A DNA stretch of 46,092 nucleotides from Mycobacterium sp. (GTDB taxonomy: Bacteria; Actinomycetota; Actinomycetes; Mycobacteriales; Mycobacteriaceae). The position numbers and the translations under genes are program-made. The stretch lies in contig NZ_JAFBAR010000072.1 of the NCBI RefSeq assembly GCF_019247635.1, positions 1 through 46,092 of the forward strand, read 5' to 3'. Numbering within the stretch: position 1 is the stretch's first letter; every line of letters starts with the position of its first letter. This document shows, piece after piece, positions 29,306-38,424 of the stretch. The notes beneath the pieces are model-generated. The model ran no database searches, was not told where the DNA came from, and saw nothing but the letters and a program-made list of their open reading frames with translations.

Positions 29306-29899
29306 TCAGATGAACTCGACGTTCGAGACTTTCGTGTCGTCTCCCACCTGCTGCAGATCGATGCGCATGCGGAAGCTATTCGAATGCGGTTGGGGCGCAG
29401 CCGCAGTTGTCGTATTGACCAGCACTGTCACCAGAACTCGCGCCGAGTCGGATGTCATGGATTGCACGGCAGCTTGTGTCACGGTTCCCTCCGACTTTGA
29501 TCGATCGCGCTTCACGACATCGACGAACGGCTTTGACCGCTCATGAAAGTCGTTGTGGAACGCACCAGTCGACGAATCGAGAATGCGCTGTATGTCCGCA
29601 TCGACTTCGGCGTAGCTGATCGTGGTCAGGTTGAGGGCACCCTGCCGGCCAGCTTGAAGATAGATCTCTCGCTGCCGGTCGATTTGGTGGACCTCATATT
29701 GACGGTATCCAAGCCACCCGGTGAGGCCGGCCAGGGCCAACACAACGGCAGCACCAGCAATTATTGCCAGCCACGGCGCCGCAGCCCTCGGCGAGGCCTC
29801 CGCGCCTACTTGCGCAGTGGCCTCACTCGTAGCGTTCAGGTCGTCGTCAACATCCTCGTCAGCTGAGTCGGCGTCTGCGAGGTCGAGTGTTTTACTCAT
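29306..29899 (-). CDS. Mce-associated membrane protein (Mam)
   Basis: A 197-residue Mce-associated protein. An acidic cytoplasmic N-terminus (about 1-42) is followed by one membrane helix (APWLAIIAGAAVVLALAGLTGWLGY, with the last residues outside) and a periplasmic NTF2-like domain with the family pattern ALNLTTISYAEVDADIQRIL, STGAFHNDF and KPFVDVVKRDRSKSEGTV. The end is VSNVEFI. Mam proteins stabilise or accompany Mce lipid-import complexes. It is closely similar in layout to the Mam at 31252-31947 but lies beyond a plus-strand gene, so it is probably transcribed separately. AAAGGAG lies 5 nt before the ATG. Confidence 0.88.
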   Translation of the reverse strand: MSKTLDLADADSADEDVDDDLNATSEATAQVGAEASPRAAAPWLAIIAGAAVVLALAGLTGWLGYRQYEVHQIDRQREIYLQAGRQGALNLTTISYAEVDADIQRILDSSTGAFHNDFHERSKPFVDVVKRDRSKSEGTVTQAAVQSMTSDSARVLVTVLVNTTTAAAPQPHSNSFRMRIDLQQVGDDTKVSNVEFI

Positions 29900-30088
29900 G
29901 TGGCTCCTTTAGGCAGAAAGGAAGTGGTAGACCACAGTGATGGCATGAGCGGCATGGATCAACCTAGTCTCATGGCCGCCGACGTTAGTTTCGGCGCCCG
30001 CCATAACGTCAACCGTTGACGGCTAGTGAAAACGTCATTGCCGTCAGTGCGGGGTCCCCACAGCCAGTGCCCACCATACGATTCGGGG

Positions 30089-30499
30089 ATGCGCCTGCAC
30101 GCTACCTCCCGAGTGGTTACGGCGATATCCGTCCTCGCCGGCGTCGGCTGTTCTGATGTCGCGATCGCATCGCCGTCGAGGGCTGATGGCCAGTGCACAT
30201 TCGTGCTCAAGCCACCAAAAGTTGTGCAAAACATGGGTGCAACGTTCGTCATGGCGACGCTGGAGCCCGGACCGTGCACATTAGACGCCACGCAAAACAT
30301 CTCGACCGTTTGTTTGTTCATCCAGGGCGACAACTCGGCAGGGCAATGCGGAAACGCCAGCGGCCACATCCCCGCTGTCGTCTACTACACATATCGGCCA
30401 GGCGCGGCGTACGTCGTCACAGGCCAGGGATGTGTTGACATCCTCACGCAGCCGCATCAGGTGTGCCAGAACTTTGGGCCGGAGCAGGTGACCATTTGA
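30089..30499 (+). CDS. Small secreted cysteine-rich protein
   Basis: A 136-residue exported protein. An N-terminal signal segment (about 1-28) ends near AIASPSRADGQC. The Cys at about 21 is not in a convincing lipobox, so signal-peptidase I cleavage after AIA is more likely than lipidation. The mature chain has six cysteines (in GQCTFVL, GPCTLDAT, STVCLFI, GQCGNAS, QGCVDIL and HQVCQNF), enough for three disulfides, and little charge. I do not recognise the family. It lies inside the Mce-associated gene group but on the opposite strand, converging on a Mam gene with 30 bp between stops. A possible upstream start at 30026 would disrupt the signal peptide. Confidence 0.7.
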   Translation: MRLHATSRVVTAISVLAGVGCSDVAIASPSRADGQCTFVLKPPKVVQNMGATFVMATLEPGPCTLDATQNISTVCLFIQGDNSAGQCGNASGHIPAVVYYTYRPGAAYVVTGQGCVDILTQPHQVCQNFGPEQVTI

Positions 30500-30529
30500 G
30501 GATTGCATCAGCAGTTGTCCCTTGAGGGC

Positions 30530-31225
30530 TCACACCGGGTCAAAACTGGAGATCAGCCAGCGGCCACCGATCCTATCCAGCGTGACCCGCACGCTCGACG
30601 CCGTGTCGGTCGGCGCATCCGCGCCAATGGTGGTCGCCTGGTTCACGAAAACCAATACCACGGCGTGGTTTTCGGTCGCCGACACCGACGCGGCAGCGGG
30701 CACGGTAGCGACCGCGGCGATATGCTTCTGCTTTGCCCCCGGGATCACTACATCGTGTGTTAATTGTGTGTAGGCATCTAGGAAGGTGCCCGTCAACCGG
30801 TCGCGCGCGGCACCCAATTCCTTCTCGGCGGTGTCAGGCTTGTAGGACAGAAGGGCGATCGTGGAGTCTTTGGCGGCTGAGACTGACTCGGCACGAGCGG
30901 CTTCCGCACTGTGTATCGTTGACTCTTGCCACTTCAGGTAACCCGCGGCGAGCGCAAGCAGCAACGCGAGGCCGGGCAACAGTCCGTACGCCACCACTCG
31001 CGACCATTGGACCCGGCGCCGCTTCTCTGGCGGCTCAACGAGTTCGGGATTCTGGCTCTCAGAATCGCCCGCCGTCTCATCGACTTCGTCGACGTTGTCG
31101 TGGTCTTGCGTGTCAGTCTCGCGCTCGCGCGTTTTTGTTGCGACCGGCCCGATGTCGTGATCGGTTGAGTTTTCAATCTTGGTCTGCACGGCGGCTGTTC
31201 CCTTCTTGCGCGGCCTAGTCTTCAT
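30530..31225 (-). CDS. Mce-associated membrane protein (Mam)
   Basis: A 231-residue Mam of a subtype different from its neighbours. The very polar N-terminus (about 1-75) includes KTRERETDTQDHD and basic EKRRRVQWSR. One membrane helix follows (VVAYGLLPGLALLLALAAGYL). The periplasmic domain has AAKDSTIALLSYKPDTAEKEL, RDRLTGTFLDAYTQLTHDVV, IPGAKQKHIAAVATV and a last strand RWLISSFDPV, the usual pattern of Mam proteins encoded after mceF. It probably supports the Mce complex encoded upstream. GGAGG lies about 5 nt before the ATG, and the gene follows the previous Mam by 26 nt, so it is the last gene of the operon on this strand. Confidence 0.9.
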   Translation of the reverse strand: MKTRPRKKGTAAVQTKIENSTDHDIGPVATKTRERETDTQDHDNVDEVDETAGDSESQNPELVEPPEKRRRVQWSRVVAYGLLPGLALLLALAAGYLKWQESTIHSAEAARAESVSAAKDSTIALLSYKPDTAEKELGAARDRLTGTFLDAYTQLTHDVVIPGAKQKHIAAVATVPAAASVSATENHAVVLVFVNQATTIGADAPTDTASSVRVTLDRIGGRWLISSFDPV

Positions 31226-31251
31226 TTGTCCTCCCGGCTTTCACGTAATAG

Positions 31252-31947
31252 TCATCGCACAAAGTCAACGTTGGATACCTTGGCCCCGTCAGCGACCTTG
31301 GTCACCGTGATCCGCATGCGCCATGCGCGCGGCACCTGCTCGGTAGCACCTACGCTCGATGTTTGGACCGACACCGCAACGAGGACCTGGGCCTGATCCC
31401 CGGAGTAAGACTCGATTCCAGCCGCGGTGATCGTTCCGACAGACTTCGACCGTGCCTGTTTGACCACTTCAACGAAGGGCCGTTGACGCTTGGAGAAGTC
31501 GTCGTAGAAGCTGCCAGTCGCTGAATCCAGTATGCGCTGGATGTCGGTGTCGGCATGCTCCCAGTCGATCGTCGTCAAGTTGAGCGCACTCTGTCGCGCG
31601 ACCACGACGAATTGCTGACGCTGGCAATCGGCCTGATGCGACTGATACATCCGCCACCCTAACCACCCGCTGAGCACCGCCGACACGACGATGGTCACCA
31701 AGCTGATCAACGTCGTAAGACGCGCACGTGAACTTGGCTTCGTCGACGGGCTGCATTTGGAATGCTCGTCGTCGCTGCCCATCGCCGCGTCGCAATCCTC
31801 GGCGCCATCGACACCCACCGGCTCGCCGCCTTGGTTCTCCGGTGCTTTCGTCGCATCGTTCAGCGCTGAATCGGTTGCCGGCGACTCTGTATCAGCGCCG
31901 GCGGTCTGATTCAATTTCCTGTTGAGGGAGTTAACATTTGCTGCCAT
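31252..31947 (-). CDS. Mce-associated membrane protein (Mam)
   Basis: A 231-residue Mam. The long acidic N-terminus (about 1-73) precedes a single helix (LTTLISLVTIVVSAVLSGWLGW). The periplasmic part has SALNLTTIDWEHADTDIQRI, SATGSFYDDF and FVEVVKQARSKSVGTI, then ends KVSNVDFVR. It is clearly a paralogue of the Mam at 29306-29899 (shared NLTTI, DIQRILDS, and the KVSNV(D/E)F end), so one duplication probably produced the two. Its start overlaps the end of mceF by 37 nt; a GAAAGAAG stretch is the only Shine-Dalgarno candidate. Cotranscription with the mce genes is expected. Confidence 0.88.
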   Translation of the reverse strand: MAANVNSLNRKLNQTAGADTESPATDSALNDATKAPENQGGEPVGVDGAEDCDAAMGSDDEHSKCSPSTKPSSRARLTTLISLVTIVVSAVLSGWLGWRMYQSHQADCQRQQFVVVARQSALNLTTIDWEHADTDIQRILDSATGSFYDDFSKRQRPFVEVVKQARSKSVGTITAAGIESYSGDQAQVLVAVSVQTSSVGATEQVPRAWRMRITVTKVADGAKVSNVDFVR

Positions 31948-33410
31948 GTCCGCTTCTTTCCGCCGTCAGTGGCAAGGTCGGATTGGGTGTAGACATGTCC
32001 GTCCGGGCCCACATATCTACCGGTGGCCGGGTCGTAGGGCACGGCGGCGACCGGGGGCGGCGCCGCGCTTTCGGGCGACGGACCAGGAGGAGTGGGCGGA
32101 CTTTCTGGGCCGCTCGGCGGCGGAGGGGCGTCTCCCGGGTCGAATTGGGGAACCCCCTGGCCCGTTAGCGTGGCGTTGGGATCGCCCTTCCAGTTGAAGC
32201 CGTCATTGAGCGGTACGTACTGCTCATCGCTTTCGCACATCTTCACTGAAGGGGAACGCTTGCCCGGACGGGTCTCACAGGGGGTATTGCGCGCTCCGCG
32301 CACATTCAGTGTGGAATCCTGCGGCACCCTGCAGTAGACATTGCCCGGGGGACGATCCGGGTAATCCTCGAACGAGGGAGGCCGTTGCTGCTGGATGGGG
32401 AAGAAACCCGTGGTGCAGGGCGGTGGCCAGTTCAGGTTCAACTTGAAACTGAGACCGAAGTAGGGGTAGCTGCTCTTGAGGTTTCTGCCGGGCAACGTCA
32501 CGGCTTGAGCGACTGCTGTTGCCTCGGGCAGCAGCACCAGAAGCCCCTCGAGGTCGGCGCGGTAGGTGACCGCGACCTGCCCCACGCTGACCAAATTGGC
32601 CAGCACGATGGGCAACGTCGGTTGCAATCGGTCAATCAGGTGCTGGGTCTCCTCGGCTGCCGCAGGAGCGTTTTGCAGGATGCCTCGCACGGACGAGTCA
32701 TTGTCCTGGAGCTCTTTAGTGATAGTCGCCAGATGCGACGCCCACGCCTGAATGGAATCCGACGCGTCGGTCTGGCTGTCTAGGATCGGTTTCGATTGGT
32801 CGATCAAGGTGGTGATCGAATCCAGATTCTTATGCGCATGGATGGAGACGTTAGTCAGCCCGTTCACTAACCGAGACAGATCAGGGCCGAGTCCGCCGAA
32901 GGCGGTATATGACTCGTCGACAACGGTTTTCAGGTTGTCACGCGGGATCGCGTTGAGCCCACGATTGGTTGCGGCCAGAAGTGAGTTGATGTCCGGCGGA
33001 ATGTGAGTGCGGTCTGCGGGGATAACGTCGCCGTCTTTCAGGCGGGGTCCTTTTGCGCTGCCCGGCGTAAGCGCGACGAATTGCTCGCCGACCGCGGACA
33101 TGCTGTGCACCTCGGCGCCGAGATTCTCGGCGGGGATCGCGGTACTCGACTTCAAATTGAGGATCACCTCCGCGCCCGTACGGGTGAGTCGCACATCTTG
33201 GACGCGGCCGACCTCGACGCCCTCGTAGGTGACGTTGCCCCCGGGATACAGGCCCGTAGCTTCGGGCAGCTGAACTTTCACGGTGTACCGGCCAATGCCA
33301 AGAAATTGGCTTGGCACGCGAAGGTAACTGAAACCAACGACAGTGAATGCGACCAATGCGATCACGGTGAACACCGCGAGCTGGATTCTAATTTGCCGAG
33401 TGAGGTGCAT
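31911..33410 (-). CDS. Mce family protein MceF
   Basis: A 499-residue MceF, the sixth subunit of the hexameric Mce tube that carries lipids across the periplasm. It has one N-terminal helix (about 5-27), then the MlaD/MCE domain (GRYTVKVQLPEATGLYPGGN, with VTYEGVEVGRVQDVRL at about 60-75), then the long helical region (about 120-290), and a Pro-rich C-terminal extension of about 200 residues with four or more cysteines and PPPPSGPESPPTPPGPSP. The ATG at 33410 lies 1 nt after the mceE stop; the open frame to 33443 adds residues inside mceE. Numbering of the operon type (mce1-mce9) cannot be decided from sequence alone here. Confidence 0.92.
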   Translation of the reverse strand: MHLTRQIRIQLAVFTVIALVAFTVVGFSYLRVPSQFLGIGRYTVKVQLPEATGLYPGGNVTYEGVEVGRVQDVRLTRTGAEVILNLKSSTAIPAENLGAEVHSMSAVGEQFVALTPGSAKGPRLKDGDVIPADRTHIPPDINSLLAATNRGLNAIPRDNLKTVVDESYTAFGGLGPDLSRLVNGLTNVSIHAHKNLDSITTLIDQSKPILDSQTDASDSIQAWASHLATITKELQDNDSSVRGILQNAPAAAEETQHLIDRLQPTLPIVLANLVSVGQVAVTYRADLEGLLVLLPEATAVAQAVTLPGRNLKSSYPYFGLSFKLNLNWPPPCTTGFFPIQQQRPPSFEDYPDRPPGNVYCRVPQDSTLNVRGARNTPCETRPGKRSPSVKMCESDEQYVPLNDGFNWKGDPNATLTGQGVPQFDPGDAPPPPSGPESPPTPPGPSPESAAPPPVAAVPYDPATGRYVGPDGHVYTQSDLATDGGKKRTWQQMLTPSTGN

Positions 33411-33411
33411 G

Positions 33412-34566
33412 TCACGGTCCCTGATCGAAGTGGTAGGGAGCAATCAGCGGATTACGCGCGGTATAGGGGCTAGGCACTTGGCCGATCGTGCGACCCCACT
33501 GCAACTCCAACTCGGTCAACTGCCCCTCCCAGCGGGTGCCGACGAAGAATGAGCCGTCGAGCCGCGACAGCGTTAGGTCTAGAACGACCGTGAGGTTGCC
33601 GTACTCGCCGCGCATCCATTTGGACAGGGTTGGCTTCGGGAACGGGAATGTCGCATAGAAGTCCAGGGATCGGGTCAGCGCCGGACCGGCGTCGGCGAGT
33701 GATTGAAGCACCGGTCCGAGGTCACCTAGTTCTTTGAGGAGGCTCTCTTTCGTCTTGTTCACCGAGTCTGCGGCTAGTGCGCTGAACTTCCCGGCCTGAT
33801 CCAATGCATCGACGAGGTTTTGGCGATCGTCTTTGAGCACCGCCAACGCATTCGGAATCGTTTGCAGCGCTTTGTTGATGACTGGCTCTTGACTCGCGAA
33901 TTGACCTGCCACCCTATTGAGGCTGTCGGTCGCAGAAATGATGTCGTTTTCCTGGTCATTGAGGTAGGCGGTGAACTTGTCCAACTGCTCGATGAGGCTT
34001 CTGGTGTCTTGTTCGCGACCGCTGAATGCGGTAGTGAGAGCCGTTGTGATGTCTTGGATCTGTCCGATACCGCCACCGTTGAGCAGCATGCCGAGCGCAC
34101 CAAGTGTCTGCTCAGTAGAAGGGTAAGCGCCCGTTGAGGCAAGCGGAATCACCGAGCCGTTGTGCAGAGTTCCTTGAGGTTCAACGCTTTTCGGTGATGC
34201 CAGTTGTATATGCAACGAACCCAGGAGGCTGGATTGTCCGAGAGTGGCCGTGGCGTTGGCAGGTAGGCGGACGCTGCCGTCCACTGTCATCGTCACCAGG
34301 GCATGCCAACCTTGGCGTTCGATCTTGGTCACGTTGCCGACGGTTACGTCGTTGACGAGAACCTTCGAATTCTGTTTGAGGTTCCGCACATCGGGCATTT
34401 GCGCATGGATGGTGAAGGAGCCCGGACCCCCGCCTGCGGTGCCGGGAAGTGGAAGTGAGTTCGCTCCCCGGAAGTCGCGCAGCGCTCCGCACCCCGACAG
34501 CGCCGTGACGACAAGCACCGTCATGAGAGCCGCACCGAGATTTCGCCAGCACCCGAATCGGATCAT
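33412..34566 (-). CDS. Mce family lipoprotein MceE (LprK-like)
   Basis: A 384-residue lipoprotein subunit, as is usual for the fifth mce gene. The signal peptide MTVLVVTALSGC ends in lipobox ALSGC with Cys26. The MCE domain follows (FTIHAQMPDVRNLKQNSKVL, then VNDVTVGNVTKIE), and then the helical region with LDKFTAYLNDQENDIISATD. The lipid anchor probably fixes the Mce tube to the plasma membrane. The ATG at 34566 overlaps the mceD stop as ATGA, so the open frame continuing to 34998 is antisense/shifted sequence inside mceD and not part of the gene. Confidence 0.93.
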   Translation of the reverse strand: MIRFGCWRNLGAALMTVLVVTALSGCGALRDFRGANSLPLPGTAGGGPGSFTIHAQMPDVRNLKQNSKVLVNDVTVGNVTKIERQGWHALVTMTVDGSVRLPANATATLGQSSLLGSLHIQLASPKSVEPQGTLHNGSVIPLASTGAYPSTEQTLGALGMLLNGGGIGQIQDITTALTTAFSGREQDTRSLIEQLDKFTAYLNDQENDIISATDSLNRVAGQFASQEPVINKALQTIPNALAVLKDDRQNLVDALDQAGKFSALAADSVNKTKESLLKELGDLGPVLQSLADAGPALTRSLDFYATFPFPKPTLSKWMRGEYGNLTVVLDLTLSRLDGSFFVGTRWEGQLTELELQWGRTIGQVPSPYTARNPLIAPYHFDQGP

Positions 34567-35975
34567 TGTCCACCTCCGAACACTGACGGCGGCAACATCA
34601 TGCCGGGCAGGCCGGTGGCCGGATCGGTTGGTATCGGTTTCTCGGGTTTTCCTGGAACAAAAGGTGGTTGCCCGTCGCTCGGGTTGGCCGGACCGTGACC
34701 GAAGTAGTTGTAGATGCCATTGGCCGGTGGCAGCGGCCCGTTGGGCGGCGGCGGCACAGTGCGCCACGGCTCGTTGGGCTGCGGGCCCTGGGGCGCCGGC
34801 GGCGGAATGTAGTCGGGCCTCAGCCAGTCCTCGCTGTAGGTGACCTCGTTCGGACGCGCCAACGCGCCGACGAAGAGGTTCTCGCCGAACGGCAGGAAGT
34901 TGTATTGACGGTTCTTGATGATCGGCGCAAGATATTGCACGCACAGCTTGGCTGCCTGTTCGGCGCCCAGGCGGGAGGCCGCCTGCACCGCCGAGCAAAG
35001 GAATTGCGTGGTGCTGGCAAAGTTGTTCAGCGCCAACGCACCGGTCAACTGCGCCTGCGCGGGCTGGTAGATGTTCATGAAGTTTTGGAACGTAGTCGGC
35101 GCGAGGTGCAAAAGCTGTTCGATGTCAGGGAGGCTCTGTGTGAGCGCCGTCGACACCGATGCCAGCTTGTCGGACGTCGTACCTAAAGCATCGCGATTCT
35201 CGGCAACAAAGCTTTTGACGTCGCCGACGACATCGTTAAGGTCCCGCACCGCGTCGGCCACCTCGGTGGGGTCGTTCGCCAGCAGTGCGGTTGTGGTGGC
35301 TAAATTCTGATTCAGTCGCTGCAGTACGTCGCTGCTGTCATGCAACGCCGAGACCAATGTCGCCAGGTTCTTGGTGGTGGTGAACAGGTCGGCGCTGTGA
35401 TCCGCGAGCGCCGAAACTGCCTGCGACAACTTGACAATACTGTCGCGGATGTCTGCGCCGTTACCACGCAGGTTGTCGGCTGCGGTGTTGATGAATGCCC
35501 CCAGGGTGCTTACTCCGCCCCGCTGCGTCGGTTGCAGTGTCTGCGTTAGCTTTTCGAGTTGCTGACGCAGGTCGTCGTACTCGACGGGCACCATGGTGCG
35601 CTGCTGCGGGATCACCGCGTTGGCGGCCATCGCCGGGCCGCTGGTATAGGCAGGCGCCAGCTGGATCGCGCGCACTGTCACCAGCGACGGCGAAAGAATC
35701 ACTGCCTTGGCGTCCGCAGGGACCTTGTATTTGCTGTCGTACCAGAACGAGATCTTCACCCGGCCTGGTTCGGGCTCGACTTTTTCGATCTTGCCGACCG
35801 GCACACCGAGGACCACCACGTTGTCGCCAGCGTAAATGCCGTTGCTATTAGCGAAGTATCCGACGACGTTCGTGCGGTCGGCACCGATCGCTGACCGGGT
35901 CACCGCGACAACGCCACCGATCAGAACCGCTACTAGCGTGATCCCCAGGGCGATTCTCGTACGGCGTGATCTCAT
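34563..35975 (-). CDS. Mce family protein MceD
   Basis: A 470-residue Mce subunit: N-terminal helix (about 8-30), MCE domain (TNVVGYFANSNGIYAGDNVV, then LGVPVGKIEKVEPEPG), a long helical tube-forming region (about 130-300), then LAPTTFQNFMNIYQPAQAQL, the segment that recurs in MceD proteins, and a Pro/Gly-rich tail of about 110 residues (IPPPAPQGPQPNEPW, NGPLPPANGIYNYFGHG). It is translationally coupled to mceE (ATGA) and starts 2 nt after the mceC stop. Two cysteines in the tail region may form a disulfide. Confidence 0.92.
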   Translation of the reverse strand: MRSRRTRIALGITLVAVLIGGVVAVTRSAIGADRTNVVGYFANSNGIYAGDNVVVLGVPVGKIEKVEPEPGRVKISFWYDSKYKVPADAKAVILSPSLVTVRAIQLAPAYTSGPAMAANAVIPQQRTMVPVEYDDLRQQLEKLTQTLQPTQRGGVSTLGAFINTAADNLRGNGADIRDSIVKLSQAVSALADHSADLFTTTKNLATLVSALHDSSDVLQRLNQNLATTTALLANDPTEVADAVRDLNDVVGDVKSFVAENRDALGTTSDKLASVSTALTQSLPDIEQLLHLAPTTFQNFMNIYQPAQAQLTGALALNNFASTTQFLCSAVQAASRLGAEQAAKLCVQYLAPIIKNRQYNFLPFGENLFVGALARPNEVTYSEDWLRPDYIPPPAPQGPQPNEPWRTVPPPPNGPLPPANGIYNYFGHGPANPSDGQPPFVPGKPEKPIPTDPATGLPGMMLPPSVFGGGQ

Positions 35976-35977
35976 TG

Positions 35978-37369
35978 TCAGTCACCTCCCGCGGGTGATT
36001 GGGGTGCGGTGATGGGCGCCGGCCCCTGCAGCGGAGCGGCCTGGCCCGGCGGTATCTCACCGGGGGCCGGCTGCTCAACCGGTCCCGACGGCGGTGGGGC
36101 GGAGTGTTGTGGTCCGGGGGGTGTTGTTGCGGGAGGCCCCGGCGGTGGTCCGCCCGGAGCCGCCGGCGGTTCGAGATTCAGCGGATAGCAGCCAGGACCG
36201 GGCAACGGCACACCAGGCGGCCCGCAGAGTTGGTCGCCGGGTCTGCCGCTAATGGCCCCCGGGATGGTCGTGCGGGGATCACCACCTTGCCCTGTGCGAG
36301 GGAACGGCATCGGCAGCGGCGGGGTTCCAGGCTGTCCGAGCTGCGGGTCGTTGAGCTCGGACGGCAGTTTGGTAGCCGGATCCAGGCCGAGGTCGGAGAA
36401 GGCTGCGTCGATGAATGGCTGGACGAACTGGCCGGGCAGCAGGTTGACGACATAGGCTTTAAAGAACGGCCCTGACGACACTGATTCGCCGAGCGCGCCA
36501 ACCAAAGCGGTTAGACCCTTGAGCGCCTTCTGAACTCGTTCTTTTCGGTTGTCGACGATCGCCAATACGGTGTTGAGCTTATCCAGTGTGGGTTTGAGAG
36601 TCTGGCGATTCTCGGCGATGAATCCCTTCACCTGCTGCGCAAGGGCGGAGATATTTCCGGCAATGTGGCTCAGCGCACTGCTCTGGATATTCAGCTGCAC
36701 CAGTAGTGCATTGGTGTCACGCACCAGACTGACGACCTGGTCGCTGCGTTCAGCCAGGATCCCCGTCACTTTGCGGGCGTTACTCAACAAGTCCCGCAGC
36801 TGCTTATCGCGATTGTCCAATGTCTGAGAGAACCGCGCCACACCCTGCACCGCCGCCTTGAGATCCGCTGGTATATCAGAGAATTCATTGGCCAGCACTG
36901 CCAACGAATTCGACAGTTGATCGGTGTTTAGCCCGTTGATAGTTGACGCAAGATCGCCCAGAGCGTCGGGCAGCTGGTAAGCGGGCGTGGTTCGGTCGAG
37001 TGGTATGGGTCCAGAGAGCTGCCCTTCCCCACGGGGTGTGACCGCAAGTAGCTTGGTGCCCAACAGCGTCTTCAACTTAATCGCGGCCTCGGTGCGGTCA
37101 CCGAGCCGGATGCCCGGAGATACTTTAAAGTTGACCAGCACTCGCGCACCATCGAGCGTCACGCTGGATACCGACCCGACTCGGGCACCCGAGACCTCGA
37201 CCACGCTCCCTGCCGCTAGGCCGCCCGCCTCGGCGAAGTACGCCGAATAGTTCTTGTCGCGGTCGATAAACGGCAGCTTGCTGAGACTGAGAGACAGCAA
37301 GATAGCAACCAGCGCCACGCCAATGCCGACGGCCCCGATGACGAGACGATTGTCTTTGGTGGCATTCAT
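35978..37369 (-). CDS. Mce family protein MceC
   Basis: A 463-residue Mce subunit. The N-terminal helix is VIGAVGIGVALVAILLSLSL. The MCE domain has NYSAYFAEAGGLAAGSVVEV and SGARVGSVSSVTLDG. The central helical region includes TLDNRDKQLRDLLSNARKVT, and the last 130 residues are an extreme Pro-rich extension (PPAAPGGPPPGPPATTPPGP) that probably spans cell-wall space. The start was placed at the ATG at 37369, which overlaps the mceB stop as ATGA; an in-frame ATG four codons upstream (37381) is possible but lies inside mceB. Confidence 0.92.
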   Translation of the reverse strand: MNATKDNRLVIGAVGIGVALVAILLSLSLSKLPFIDRDKNYSAYFAEAGGLAAGSVVEVSGARVGSVSSVTLDGARVLVNFKVSPGIRLGDRTEAAIKLKTLLGTKLLAVTPRGEGQLSGPIPLDRTTPAYQLPDALGDLASTINGLNTDQLSNSLAVLANEFSDIPADLKAAVQGVARFSQTLDNRDKQLRDLLSNARKVTGILAERSDQVVSLVRDTNALLVQLNIQSSALSHIAGNISALAQQVKGFIAENRQTLKPTLDKLNTVLAIVDNRKERVQKALKGLTALVGALGESVSSGPFFKAYVVNLLPGQFVQPFIDAAFSDLGLDPATKLPSELNDPQLGQPGTPPLPMPFPRTGQGGDPRTTIPGAISGRPGDQLCGPPGVPLPGPGCYPLNLEPPAAPGGPPPGPPATTPPGPQHSAPPPSGPVEQPAPGEIPPGQAAPLQGPAPITAPQSPAGGD

Positions 37370-38394
37370 CGCGGTGTACACCGTCCGGTGTCCTGGCCGG
37401 CCAGCTTGACGTAAACAGGTTGGCCGCCTTTGCCATTGACCTTCACGATGATGTCGCAGATGTAGAAGCTGAAGAAGTCCCCATACAAACCCTGACGTCC
37501 GATGACTTGGTAGGCATCGGGCAAGGTGTTGAGCAGGTTGTCAACGTAGTCGTGGTCGTCGGCCACGATTCCAGCGGTCCGGTCTGCCTCGTACACCACC
37601 TTCTGCAAGGGCGGCCGGGCTTGAGTAAGTAAATCGGCGATCGATCCGGCGGCGGCGTTGGCGTACGCGACCGCATTGCTTATGTCTTGCTTGCGGTTCG
37701 CGAGGCCCTCAACAAGCTGCGAAAGCGAGTCGACCGTCTTCGCGAACTGTTGCCCCTGGTCGCCGAGGGATCCGAGCAGAGTGTTCAAATTCGTGATGAC
37801 CTGTCCGATCAGCTGATCCCGGTCAGCCAGCGTGCTGGTGAGTGCCGCGGTCTGGGACAGCACCGACCCGATAGTGGAGCCTTCCCCCTGGAAGGCAGTT
37901 ATCAGCTGACCACTCAATGCGTTGATCTGGTCGGGATTAAGCGCGCGAAACAGCGGACGAAATCCACCGATCAACGCGTCGAGGTCGAGCGCTGGCTGCG
38001 TACGGCTGACCGGAATGGTGGCGCCTGGAGGGAGGCGTTTCAATCCCCCGGCCCCCTCCTCGAGGGTCAGGTATCTTCCACCGATTAGGTCGTCATAGCG
38101 GATAACCGCCCGTGTGCCTTCGGTGAGCACCACCGAGTCGTCCGTCGAGAACTCCACGCGCACAGTCGAGTCGGGTTGAACGTCGACGGACTTGACCTGA
38201 CCGACCTCGACGCCGGCGATGCGGACGAAATTCCTGTCCTTCAAGCCAGACACGTTCGCGAATTCGGCATAATAGGTCTGTTCCTTCTGGAAGCGAAACT
38301 GACCGAAGACGAGGAATACCAACCCAACTCCGACAAGGCAGACGACGCAGTAGATGCACAGACGCCAAATGGTGCCTGCCAGGTTCTCGCGCAT
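37366..38394 (-). CDS. Mce family protein MceB
   Basis: A 342-residue Mce subunit with a short tail, as usual for the B position. The membrane helix is about 8-32 (LCIYCVVCLVGVGLVFLVFG). The MCE domain (YYAEFANVSGLKDRNFVRIA, then GVEVGQVKSVDVQPDSTV) is followed by helical SLSQLVEGLANRKQDISNAV. It ends GQDTGRCTPR with one of two C-terminal-region cysteines. It begins 30 nt after the mceA stop, the largest gap within the mce genes, and overlaps mceC by 4 nt. Confidence 0.93.
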   Translation of the reverse strand: MRENLAGTIWRLCIYCVVCLVGVGLVFLVFGQFRFQKEQTYYAEFANVSGLKDRNFVRIAGVEVGQVKSVDVQPDSTVRVEFSTDDSVVLTEGTRAVIRYDDLIGGRYLTLEEGAGGLKRLPPGATIPVSRTQPALDLDALIGGFRPLFRALNPDQINALSGQLITAFQGEGSTIGSVLSQTAALTSTLADRDQLIGQVITNLNTLLGSLGDQGQQFAKTVDSLSQLVEGLANRKQDISNAVAYANAAAGSIADLLTQARPPLQKVVYEADRTAGIVADDHDYVDNLLNTLPDAYQVIGRQGLYGDFFSFYICDIIVKVNGKGGQPVYVKLAGQDTGRCTPR

Positions 38395-38424
38395 CTTTGC
38401 TCTTTCTGTGTCGCTACTGGGTGA

